The notes under the pieces: model-generated
What the model was told of the DNA's origin: nothing
Seen by the model: only the letters and a program-made list of their open reading frames with translations
Database searches by the model: none
Translations under genes and position numbers: made by a program
Source: Thermodesulfobium sp. 4217-1
Lineage (GTDB): Bacteria > Thermodesulfobiota > Thermodesulfobiia > Thermodesulfobiales > Thermodesulfobiaceae
Reading direction: 5' to 3'
Length of the DNA: 6,659 nucleotides
Assembly (NCBI RefSeq): GCF_039822205.1
Contig: NZ_JBAGBW010000042.1
Coordinates: forward strand, 1-6,659
In this document: positions 1-5,993 of the stretch, in pieces
How the letters are laid out: every line of letters starts with the position of its first letter
Position numbering within the stretch: position 1 is the stretch's first letter

Positions 1-410
1 TTATATATGTATTAATTAATTTTTTTGTTATATACCTGGCAGACAAACTAAACGACATATTGGGTCCAAAGCTATTAAAAGATAACTATGAAAAACTTTA
101 TAGTTATCAGACTAGGCTGGATGAAATAAAATATTACACAGTACTCGCCCTGGCACACAAAAACAAAGACGCGCAAAAGGGGTTCGAATCAGAATTTAAT
201 GAACTTTATGGTCAGTTCTTTTTTCTTAAAATAGCCACGAATGCATTATTTTTTGTAATACTAATACCTTACATCTTGATTTCAAGCTATTTTTTAGATA
301 AGGTAAAAATGCTATTTTATCCAGTAAATTATATCTTTGTATGCATGTTCTTGTATTTTATACTAAGATTCTTGTACTACAACCTTAAAAATTTCAATTT
401 AAAAACTTAA
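1..410 (+). CDS. Membrane protein, 3' end only (gene enters from the left edge)
   Basis: The reading frame is open all the way to the left edge: codons upstream of the first TTG at 60 (frame from base 3) read IYVLINFFVIYLADKLNDI without a stop. The true start therefore lies outside the window and the TTG at 60 is not needed. The visible 136 residues show a hydrophobic segment at the edge (LINFFVIYLA), then a charged, probably cytoplasmic or periplasmic stretch of about 60 residues. Two further membrane segments follow, ALFFVILIPYILISSYFL and YIFVCMFLYFILRFLYY, and the protein ends in a short basic tail. The family is not recognised. The gene converges on the minus-strand operon that ends at 469. 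There is no T-run after the stop in its own direction. Confidence 0.7.
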   Translation, partial: IYVLINFFVIYLADKLNDILGPKLLKDNYEKLYSYQTRLDEIKYYTVLALAHKNKDAQKGFESEFNELYGQFFFLKIATNALFFVILIPYILISSYFLDKVKMLFYPVNYIFVCMFLYFILRFLYYNLKNFNLKT

Positions 411-459
411 AAAACCTCGCAGTTCATAAAGATATTAAAAATACACTATGAACTGCGAG
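410..459 (-). terminator. Intrinsic terminator of the COG4315/flavoprotein operon
   Basis: CTCGCAGTTCATA (416-428) and TATGAACTGCGAG (447-459) are perfect 13-base inverted repeats around an 18-base loop. Read on the minus strand, the stem is followed at once by GTTTTTT (415 down to 409), the layout of a rho-independent terminator, 10 bases past the stop of the minus-strand flavoprotein gene. On the plus strand the stem is followed by CCCGCC and no T-run, so it should work in one direction only, although the stem could still protect the 3' end of the left-hand transcript. Confidence 0.85.
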
Positions 460-468
460 CCCGCCAAA

Positions 469-837
469 CTATTTCATTATAATCGGTAATTCCTTTACTA
501 ATTCAAAATAAACCAATGCCTTATCTTTTTTCAAAGTCTCTTCATCGTTGTATTTGTGCTTCAAAAGAGGGTTAATTTTATCCTGATCATTTTCCTCTTT
601 TATCTTTTTAAGGTATAACCTTTTGCCTTGATACTTCTCATCAACAAAAATATATGCTGCATAAGGATTTGCTTGGAGATTCAAATAGTTCAATTTTTTT
701 AGCATTATAAGAGCAACAGTTTTTTCATCAATAATAAAGGGCTTTGCATAAAGAGCAACATCTACTACACCCTTATCATCAGCAGTAGCCAAAACGCCTA
801 CGCCTTTCAAGTCTTCAAAATATTGCTTCAATTCCAT
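469..837 (-). CDS. Pyridoxamine 5'-phosphate oxidase-like flavoprotein (FMN-binding split barrel)
   Basis: This 122-residue protein resembles the small single-domain pyridoxamine-phosphate-oxidase-like proteins common in sulfate- and metal-reducing anaerobes. Family features seen are the start MELKxYF, the strand GVGVLATAD (12-20), the VDVALYAKP strand (25-33) and the block NLxxNPxAAYxF (53-64), which in the family lines the flavin or cofactor pocket. KGKRL-like residues QGKRLYL follow. Length and ends agree with the family, so it looks complete. Such proteins bind FMN, F420 or haem and reduce small molecules; the substrate cannot be read from the sequence. The start is an ATG with AAGGAGG at 843-849, five bases away. 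It lies 27 bases downstream of the COG4315 gene and is surely cotranscribed with it. The stop is TAG. Confidence 0.85.
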   Translation of the reverse strand: MELKQYFEDLKGVGVLATADDKGVVDVALYAKPFIIDEKTVALIMLKKLNYLNLQANPYAAYIFVDEKYQGKRLYLKKIKEENDQDKINPLLKHKYNDEETLKKDKALVYFELVKELPIIMK

Positions 838-864
838 AATATCCTCCTTAAAATTATATTGTGA

Positions 865-1332
865 TTAATTAATGTGTATAATCTTCCATGTTCCAACTGG
901 TGTAACAAAATTGTCTCCTAAGGTATAACCTGGCAATTTATCTTCTGAGAAAAAATATAAAGGATGTCCATTGTAAGAAACCTGTTTTTGTCCGTCAGGT
1001 CTGGTAAAAATTGAAAAGTCGCTAGAGTTTAAGCTATCAGGTAGGTTCAATTCACTTGCTGAGAGAATAGGCCATTTGGTTAGACAAACCTTACTAGTAC
1101 ATTTTAGATTACTTTCTGTTTCACCGCTTAGATAATATAGAGTCATGTTATTAGAACCAACTAAATAGTTTCCCAATTTTGCATTTTTATAAATATTAAC
1201 TGTGTGGGATGACTTAACGTTTGCATTAATAGAATTATCCAAAATATTATCAGCAAAAGCATAATGCATTGCAGAAAAAATTAACAACATACCGACAACA
1301 AAAGAAGCTAAAGTAAAAAAATATTTTCTCAT
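865..1332 (-). CDS. Secreted COG4315-family repeat protein
   Basis: This 155-residue protein belongs to the COG4315 family (predicted secreted or lipoprotein with Y-x-[FWY]-x-x-D type repeats). Residues 1-27 form a signal peptide: MRKYF, a hydrophobic core, then AFA before D28, the likely signal-peptidase I cut. There is no lipobox cysteine, so it is probably periplasmic or exported and not lipid-anchored. Two copies of the repeat are seen, NNMTLYYLSGE (61-71) with the following C78-x4-C83 and TKWP, and NGHPLYFFSEDKLPG near the C-terminus, joined by the usual FTRPDGQKQ linker. The function of the family is unknown. I chose the ATG at 1332 over a TTG at 1338 because AGGAGG (1340-1345) is seven bases from the ATG but only one from the TTG. 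It is the first gene of the operon with the flavoprotein. Confidence 0.85.
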   Translation of the reverse strand: MRKYFFTLASFVVGMLLIFSAMHYAFADNILDNSINANVKSSHTVNIYKNAKLGNYLVGSNNMTLYYLSGETESNLKCTSKVCLTKWPILSASELNLPDSLNSSDFSIFTRPDGQKQVSYNGHPLYFFSEDKLPGYTLGDNFVTPVGTWKIIHIN

Positions 1333-1362
1333 TTTCAAACCTCCTAAATATTAATAATAATT

Positions 1363-1391
1363 ATTATAAACCAAAATACTCAATTTTTACA
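1363..1391 (-). promoter_or_regulatory. Probable promoter of the COG4315-flavoprotein operon
   Basis: On the minus strand a perfect -10 box TATAAT (1363-1368) lies 17 bases from TGTAAA (1386-1391), a weak -35. Transcription would start near 1356, leaving a leader of about 24 bases that carries the AGGAGG at 1340-1345. The spacing is good but the region is so AT-rich that chance boxes are expected. Confidence 0.4.
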
Positions 1392-1617
1392 GATTTTAAT
1401 TTATGGATAAAATAAATTAAGTAGAGTAAAATTAATTTTGTTTATGTATAAATTAAATATTATTATTAATATGGTTTTAATTTTAAAAATGCTAATTAGT
1501 GATATAATTAACTTTTGTCGCTTAAAACGAATATTGAGTTAGTATTCTTTTGTAAAACAAGGGGATAAAAAAAACCAATATTGTATTAAGTAGAACTAAA
1601 TTTAGGAGGATTTTACG
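1392..1617. promoter_or_regulatory. Divergent intergenic control region upstream of the PocR gene
   Basis: The spacer between the divergent COG4315 and PocR genes is about 285 bases and very AT-rich. A plus-strand TATAAT (1503-1508) has no good -35. AATATT (1531-1536) and AGTATT form a weak stem with one G-U pair around GAGTT. The Shine-Dalgarno AGGAGG of the PocR gene is at 1604-1609, eight bases before the ATG at 1618. No reading frame, tRNA or riboswitch-like fold was recognised. Confidence 0.35.
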
Positions 1618-2148
1618 ATGGAACTTACAGACATTATTCCTATGTCAGAGTTAACAAAAATTGTCGAAGAAATTTATGACAAATTTGGATTTACTGGTGT
1701 ATTTTATAAGCCTGATAACTTTATTTTAGTTAGATCAAAAGAAATGGGAAACAATTTGTGCCCATTTATTAAGGACAACCCTAATTCATTGATGATCTGC
1801 TCAGTCGCACAACAGATACTTGGAAAAGATTCATTTGATTCAAAAGAAATCATAATAGATGAATGTGATGCAGAAATGGTAAAATTTGTTATCCCTATAT
1901 TTGTCGGCGAAGAGTTTTTAGGGACCGTAGGCGGTTGTGGACGTTTAGCTGACGATAAAGATTCAGTAGAAACATTCTATATTTCAAAGCTAACAGGAAA
2001 AGATGAAGGCGAAATAAAAGAGTTAGCAAAATCCATAACAAAAGTGTCCAAAGATGAAATGAAGGAGATAATATCATATATTCAAGGTAGGGTAAATCCA
2101 TATATCAATAAATATATTGAAACAGCAAAGAGTATGAAAAAAAACTAA
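1618..2148 (+). CDS. Free-standing PocR-type ligand-binding domain protein
   Basis: This 176-residue protein is a PocR sensory domain (a PAS-like fold named after the propanediol regulator PocR) with no output domain attached. Seen: the N-terminal ELTKIVEEIYDKFGFTGVFY helix-strand, NNLCPFIKDNP (45-55), ICSVAQQ (60-66), DECDAEMVKFVIPIFVG (81-97) and EEFLGTVGGCG (98-108). A C-terminal helix pair follows. Four cysteines (48, 61, 83, 107) sit at positions typical of this subfamily and could bind metal, haem or an Fe-S centre; that is inference. Length fits stand-alone homologues in anaerobic Proteobacteria. It would have to act through a partner or as a small-ligand binder. The start is supported by AGGAGG eight bases upstream. 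It is divergent from the COG4315 operon, which may be its target. Confidence 0.85.
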   Translation: MELTDIIPMSELTKIVEEIYDKFGFTGVFYKPDNFILVRSKEMGNNLCPFIKDNPNSLMICSVAQQILGKDSFDSKEIIIDECDAEMVKFVIPIFVGEEFLGTVGGCGRLADDKDSVETFYISKLTGKDEGEIKELAKSITKVSKDEMKEIISYIQGRVNPYINKYIETAKSMKKN

Positions 2149-2153
2149 AATTT

Positions 2154-2168
2154 GGGGGAGGGAGGGGG
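2154..2168 (+). other. G-rich tract G5-A-G3-A-G5
   Basis: Thirteen of fifteen bases are G, starting six bases after the PocR stop codon, in otherwise very AT-rich DNA. Only three runs of three or more G are present, so a classical three-tier G-quadruplex would need a split run or a second molecule; a two-tier quadruplex is possible. The tract also resembles an overlong Shine-Dalgarno sequence, but the next ATG behind it (2184) opens only a two-codon frame, and the next gene starts 59 bases away. Confidence 0.5.
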
Positions 2169-2192
2169 AATAAGATTTTCAATATGAGGTAG

Positions 2193-2221
2193 TTACAAAA
2201 ACCTAAAATATAAGATAAAAT
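2193..2221 (+). promoter_or_regulatory. Possible promoter of the 265-residue orphan gene
   Basis: TTACAA (2193-2198) and TAAAAT (2216-2221) are separated by 17 bases. Transcription would then begin at about 2228, right at the ATG (2227), which would make the message leaderless. This would fit the absence of a Shine-Dalgarno site, but both boxes are weak in AT-rich DNA. Confidence 0.2.
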
Positions 2222-2226
2222 AGTGT

Positions 2227-3024
2227 ATGAATAAAAATTTTTACGATGAAATGCTAAACATAATTAATGATTATTTTGTAAAAAGGTCTTTTAAGACATG
2301 TTTACAATCTAGCCCTTTATTTTATCTTTTATTAAGAGGTATTAAATATTATGATGGGGTTACAACTATCGGAAAACAAAAACTCTACTTAGATGATATA
2401 TATATCACAAAATTATCAAAAGAAGATTATGAATCATTAGACGACATGGCTTTTAATAGTTTGATAAAAAAAGAACAATCAAGATGCTATACACAAGTTA
2501 AACAATTCTCAAAAATATTTATAAAAAGTATATTGGATGAAGTTTACTATAGCGCATTTCCACAAAAGATAAATAATTTTGATACCTATTCAAACGATAC
2601 AATTTTTATAAATTATAATTTAATAATATCTAACATAATGAGTGCAGCTAATAGCTTCGAAAAGATGAACGATATCTACCCATCATATTTATTATTGGGA
2701 ACAAATTTTTTCAACCTATTCATAGAATCACTTCCATCAAGAGATAATAGGTCTTATAATCCTGATATTAAAAACATCGGATTTGACAGCGTTTACCACG
2801 ATATCTTATTAATTATTCACGAACCAATGTGTCCAAACAATATTGGGTACTTTGTAATTCCAGATAAAATATTTTTAGCTACAACAGAATCTGTCAAATC
2901 CTATTCAGAGAGATTTTCTCCGTTTTTTGCATCATTTTCAAGCGATAAGATTTCTATTCGCTTTGGAGCTCAATTAATTTCTCAATCAAAATACTCCGTT
3001 CAGAAGATCGTCTTGAATTGCTGA
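2227..3024 (+). CDS. Orphan 265-residue protein, possibly with a capsid-like C-terminal half
   Basis: No family is recognised with certainty. The frame is long and unbroken, with normal amino-acid composition, no signal peptide and no membrane segment, so it is probably a real gene. The N-terminal third is helical and lysine-rich. From about residue 90 the order is a helix with QSRCYTQVKQF, a helix with IISNIMSAANSFEKMND (136-152), then PSYLLLGTNFFNLFIE. Next come GFDSVYHDILLIIHEPM, YFVIPDKIFLA and a last block with ISIRFGAQLI. This succession of helix, 'P-x-x-L-L-G', glycine-led strand with D-x-L, strand reporting a displayed value and final R-x-G strand recalls HK97-fold phage major capsid proteins and encapsulins, but this is inference without any diagnostic motif. 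No Shine-Dalgarno site precedes the ATG. It may be a phage-remnant gene or a lineage-specific cytoplasmic protein. Confidence 0.55.
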   Translation: MNKNFYDEMLNIINDYFVKRSFKTCLQSSPLFYLLLRGIKYYDGVTTIGKQKLYLDDIYITKLSKEDYESLDDMAFNSLIKKEQSRCYTQVKQFSKIFIKSILDEVYYSAFPQKINNFDTYSNDTIFINYNLIISNIMSAANSFEKMNDIYPSYLLLGTNFFNLFIESLPSRDNRSYNPDIKNIGFDSVYHDILLIIHEPMCPNNIGYFVIPDKIFLATTESVKSYSERFSPFFASFSSDKISIRFGAQLISQSKYSVQKIVLNC

Positions 3025-3344
3025 TAAGAAACCTTATGTAAACTAAAATGAAAAAAATATTTATAGGCCTGTCTATTCTGAATTGAATATTTAAAAATTC
3101 TAAATATCTTGGAAGAATCTGAATAAAGCTTATTTTTTACCTTGCAGAACTGCTTAGCAAAGCCATTTGATTTTAAAAACGCTGAAATTTCGCTCTAGAT
3201 TAGATAAAAAATATTTTTTGATGATTTATATGTTTAAGTATATAATCAGCTCAAATATGAGCCTAAATTTTAGGATGATTTTTAAAAAAATTAAGCCATT
3301 TTAATTGTAGTGTAATGATTTTAATTCAAAGATATTCAGATTAT
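3025..3344. other. Intergenic stretch of 320 bases without a convincing gene
   Basis: Stops are common on most frames. Three weak items are seen. A 12-codon frame at 3047-3085 reads MKKIFIGLSILN then stops, like the first residues of a signal peptide. A minus-strand frame without start codons stays open for about 75 codons from near 3190 into the end of the orphan gene. A small hairpin GCTCA-AATA-TGAGC (3249-3262) is followed by CCTAAATTTTAGG and a T-rich run, which might end the orphan transcript. None can be named. The stretch may be residue of deleted sequence at the edge of the decayed restriction locus. Confidence 0.4.
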
Positions 3345-3779
3345 TTATATGATATGTTCAAGAATGCCTTTTTCTAACATAGCTAAATTAAATAAATAGT
3401 CGTTATGATCGAATGTTTCTCTAAGAGGTTTAATTGTATTTCTCCAACCATAACCGTCTGTAATCCAAATAAATTTATATTTATCATTTAAAACATCAAA
3501 TAAATTTCTATATTCACCAGCTGTTGACTTTAATTTTGAACCGCCTCCACCATAAAAATTAGATTCTATAATAAAAAGCTCTCTGCCATTATCAATCACA
3601 AAATCATATCTTCTTGAAGATTTATCAACTGGAACATCATAAAATGCTTCTACAATGTTTTCCATAATATTCCCACCACAATTTTTTCTGCCGTTACTAT
3701 CCAAACCTGCTTCAACCTCAACCATGTAATCAACTAAATTTTTAATATTTTTGTTCACTATTAAATCTTTTAAACCAGT
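3345..3779 (-). pseudogene. DpnII/MboI-family type II restriction endonuclease, truncated remnant
   Basis: The frame (GTG at 3758, 137 residues) matches the C-terminal half of DpnII-type endonucleases, which cut GATC and are about 280-290 residues long. Seen: NLVDYMVEVEAGLDSNGRKN, MENIVEAFY, RRYDFVI, FIIESNFYGGGGSKLKSTA, FIWITDGYGW and LRETFD. RRYDFVI and IESNFY hold the D and E-x-N of the PD-(D/E)xK-like catalytic core. Family likeness continues upstream of the GTG for seven codons (TGLKDLI) to a TAA at 3780-3782, so about 120 N-terminal residues are gone. Between MENIVEAFY and RRYDFVI only about ten residues remain where DpnII has about fifty, so an internal segment is probably lost too. 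It follows the methyltransferase by about 40 bases, as dpnB follows dpnA. It is almost surely inactive. Confidence 0.85.
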
Positions 3780-3821
3780 TTATTTGACAAAAATAAGAAA
3801 TTTTATAGGGTTATTTTTAAT

Positions 3822-4250
3822 TTAAGACCAAGACACATTGCTTGGCTTTAAATTTTGGATTAAAAAATTAAAAACTTCATCTTCAGTATTACAATTTAGT
3901 TCTTCTTTATAAAAATCTAATTGTTTTATACTACAAGCTTTGTCTGTAGTGAAAGGATCCAAAATTACATCTCCCTCATTTGTACTTGCTAATATTATTC
4001 TTTTAAGCAAGTCAAAAAGGCTTTTGTGTTGGATGCTTTCCAAATTTTTTTCGATTGGTTTTAATGTATTAATCAACCAAACAGATCTCATTTGCATACC
4101 CGGTTTTTTTAACTGATCTTCGCTCCAATCGCCATTTTTCATTAAATCATAATTGAAAGTGTGCTTTGCTTTTTTGTCTTTTCTGGCCCAAAGCAAAGTC
4201 TCGTGGCTAGCTGTAAAAAACGACATGATAAATTTGGAGATGCATTAGGC
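3822..4250 (-). pseudogene. C-terminal half of a beta-class DNA methyltransferase (M.DpnA-like), broken
   Basis: The open frame is 3822-4226, but likeness to the family continues upstream in another frame: KPNASPNLSCRF is encoded just before, ending in a run of six T (4215-4220), where one lost T explains the shift into FTASHETLLWARK. The start at MSFFTASHE is therefore an artefact. The recognition-domain region NYDLMKNGDWSEDQ and MRSVWLINT follow. Then the frame reads NLESIQHKSL where the family has KFGKHPTQKP; that motif is present one frame over (4019-4044), between a T7 run (4045-4051, plus strand) and an A5 run (4014-4018). After LLKRIILASTNEGDVILDPFT the text jumps to TDKACSIKQLDFY: the glycine-rich SAM-binding motif I (F-x-G-S-G-T) and some 25 residues are missing. 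It cannot be active. Confidence 0.85.
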
Positions 4251-4622
4251 TTAAACATTTAGAAAATGAAAATTATTAATTTCTAAAGCGAAACCGCATT
4301 GATAAATAGAATGGTATGTTCCACTAATCCAAATAGTTCCATTAGTTTTCAAAACACGCCTACAAGTCTTTATCCATTCTACATGAAATTCAAAGTTTTC
4401 TTTCGTGCAATTTGATAAATCCCAATCACCTTTTTTTACGCTTACCATCTTTCCATTTTGACAAGTAAAGCTACCGCTAGACAAAAAATATGGTGGATCA
4501 GCAAAAATCATATTTTTAGAGTTTTTTGGCAAAGTGTTTAAAATTTCCAACCAATCTGCATGATATAGTTTAAATCCGAATTTTTCATGATAAATCTGTT
4601 TCAAATAACACCCCATTTTCAT
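4251..4622 (-). pseudogene. N-terminal half of the same beta-class DNA methyltransferase, with DPPY motif
   Basis: These 123 residues carry the catalytic motif IV DPPY (42-45) in IFADPPYFLSSG, preceded by LYHADWLEIL and followed by KGDWD, WIKTCRRVLKTNGTIWISG and HSIYQCGFAL, all as in M.DpnA and related adenine methyltransferases. DPPY ahead of motif I defines the beta class. The frame ends in FHFLNV and a TAA at 4251, where homologues continue with D-I-x-W-x-K-P-N. The K-P-N is found just after the stop in another frame, and the spacing suggests that about 11 bases were deleted near 4256. In the Dpn system the partner enzyme cuts GATC, and the remnant of such an enzyme lies just downstream, so GATC is the likely former target. 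No dpnM-like first methyltransferase is seen. The start lacks a clear Shine-Dalgarno site; residues M1 or M3 could serve. Confidence 0.85.
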
Positions 4623-4748
4623 AGCATATTGTTTTACAATGCTTATTATTATATCATTTCTGTAGCACGATTAAATAAATTTTGATATAAAGAAAAATTT
4701 TTTTACAAAAATTGATTTCAATGATCTAACAAAAGCTCTTTTATTGTT
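4623..4748 (-). promoter_or_regulatory. Spacer with probable promoter of the methyltransferase remnant
   Basis: On the minus strand a perfect TATAAT (4648-4653) is separated by 16 bases from TTTAAT (4670-4675), a poor -35. Transcription would begin near 4641, about 19 bases before the ATG at 4622. The 126 bases hold no other recognisable signal, and no strong terminator is seen after the nuclease gene upstream, so read-through from that gene is also possible. Confidence 0.35.
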
Positions 4749-5846
4749 TTACTGAATTTCTATCTTTAAATCACTATCTTTATAACCAAACAACGTTATT
4801 ATATCTTTTGATAACTTAACTATACTATTAGCGCTAAGGTTTGTCTCAAGGTAAATATCTGTTCCACTTATTCTCTCTGGTTTTCTAAGTTCATCTAATT
4901 TGCTAGAAAAATATGGTCTTTTTGTGCCATGCAAATCAAGAACATAGTTAAATTGGTCTTTGTGCTTAGATAAGATAATTTCACATAGTTTTACTATCAG
5001 CTCTTTCCATGAACGCAATGAATATTTAACGCCTTTAAAAGAAAAGGAAATAGGCTTTTTTCCACTGTATTGATTAGAAACTGAACTATCACTTTTTTTA
5101 TGCATAGACTTTATTTTTGTTGGCACATATATATTTTCGGTTTTTATTTCCTCTTGAGAAATTCTTGTTAAAAACTGTTCTACTGTTTCACTATCCGGCT
5201 TATATCCGCACAATTTCTCTGTTTCGTCTGCTAAAAGCTCAATTAAAAGTTCATCCGGATCAGTTATTATTTTGTTCCATGCTTTTGGAAGCGTAGTATT
5301 AATCAAATTTTGTTTTTCTTTGTTATAATAAATTTCCTTGGCATATTCCAAAGATTTGCCAGAAACTACATTATCTTTGGATAAAAGCTTTTCGAATTTT
5401 TCAACTACAACTTTATCTTCTTGTTCGTATATTTCAATGGTATAAAATTTTCTTTGAGCCCAACTTCCCTCTCCTGAAGGCAAATAAAACCACCAACTGA
5501 TTCCATTTGTTAAAACTGAAAGCCCCACTCCCTCTTGAAAAGAGTAATTTAAAAGCTGCTCCTGGTGCTGATCCAAATCTTCATTAATCTTTTTTACTTC
5601 AATAAAAACCTTATTTTTCTTGTTAGATCTTAATGAGTAATCAACTCTTTTATCATTAACAGAGTATTCAGGGAAAACGCTTTCTATGTCAAACACATTC
5701 CATTTTAAGGCATTAAGTATTGGTAAAATAACACTTTGCTTGGTAGCCTCCTCGTTCAACAACCTCTGTCTGCCATCTTTTTTAAGCTCTCTTATAAAAT
5801 CCAACAACTTTTTATTGATTTCTTGCTCTGATATTGCATCTGGCAT
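4749..5846 (-). CDS. HsdR-N family PD-(D/E)xK nuclease, apparently intact
   Basis: This 365-residue protein has an N-terminal nuclease domain like the N-terminus of type I restriction subunit HsdR. Residues 32-49 (EEATKQSVILPILNALKW) are the leading helix, D69 sits in KRVDYSL, and VFIEVKK carries E83 and K85. QLLNYSF and LSVLTNGISWWFYLP follow, the usual strand after the Q-x-x-x-Y helix. A middle helical region of about 150 residues leads to a C-terminal domain (about 265-365) with FKGVKYSLRSWKELIVKLCE, KRPYFS, GTDIYLETNLSANSIVKLS and a final LFGYKDSDLKIEI; this domain is shared with other restriction-associated proteins. No helicase motifs exist, so it is not a full HsdR. All catalytic residues are present and the frame is clean. 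I prefer the ATG at 5846 over the GTG at 5855 because AGAGGTGG lies five bases upstream of the ATG. Its partner and target are unknown; it may act in defence on its own. Confidence 0.8.
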   Translation of the reverse strand: MPDAISEQEINKKLLDFIRELKKDGRQRLLNEEATKQSVILPILNALKWNVFDIESVFPEYSVNDKRVDYSLRSNKKNKVFIEVKKINEDLDQHQEQLLNYSFQEGVGLSVLTNGISWWFYLPSGEGSWAQRKFYTIEIYEQEDKVVVEKFEKLLSKDNVVSGKSLEYAKEIYYNKEKQNLINTTLPKAWNKIITDPDELLIELLADETEKLCGYKPDSETVEQFLTRISQEEIKTENIYVPTKIKSMHKKSDSSVSNQYSGKKPISFSFKGVKYSLRSWKELIVKLCEIILSKHKDQFNYVLDLHGTKRPYFSSKLDELRKPERISGTDIYLETNLSANSIVKLSKDIITLFGYKDSDLKIEIQ

Positions 5847-5912
5847 AAAGACCACCTCTTTAAACTATTTTTTATAACTACATCATAAAGTTAAATTTAT
5901 ATTTTATCTAAC

Positions 5913-5955
5913 AAAAGGATTTAAACTCTCATTGTTTAAAAAATAAAAAACCTTT
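5913..5955 (-). repeat. Inverted repeat between mazEF remnant and nuclease gene
   Basis: TTTAAAC (5920-5926) and GTTTAAA (5934-5940) form a perfect 7-base stem around TCTCATT. AAAGG (5914-5918) and CCTTT (5951-5955) could add an outer stem. On the minus strand the stem is followed by TCCTTTTG, which is too weak for a confident terminator. It may be a weak terminator for mazEF or an operator ahead of the nuclease gene. The rest of 5847-5993 shows only AT-rich sequence and the AGAGGTGG of the nuclease. Confidence 0.3.
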
Positions 5956-5993
5956 AGTTAAAATAATCAACCATATAATTTACATAATCTAAA

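Noticed and set aside
179-192. GGGGTTCGAATC resembling a tRNA T-loop
   Set aside because: No complementary T-stem, acceptor stem or anticodon arm surrounds it, and it falls inside the membrane-protein gene (KGFESEF).
1895-2101. Minus-strand frame of 68 codons rich in Leu
   Set aside because: It lies wholly antisense to the well-supported PocR gene, with no ribosome binding site and a composition typical of a shadow frame.
3116-3342. AATCTGAATA in inverted orientation at 3116-3125 and 3333-3342, as ends of a small mobile element
   Set aside because: The match does not extend beyond ten bases, no target-site duplication is seen, and such matches arise easily in AT-rich DNA.
4224-4226. ATG giving MSFFTASHE as a separate gene start
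   Set aside because: Homologous residues KPNASPNLSCRF are encoded just upstream in the next frame, so this ATG lies inside a broken gene and is not a natural start.
5686-5877. Plus-strand frame of 63 codons
   Set aside because: It is antisense to the N-terminal nuclease domain, whose family motifs are clear; this is a shadow frame.
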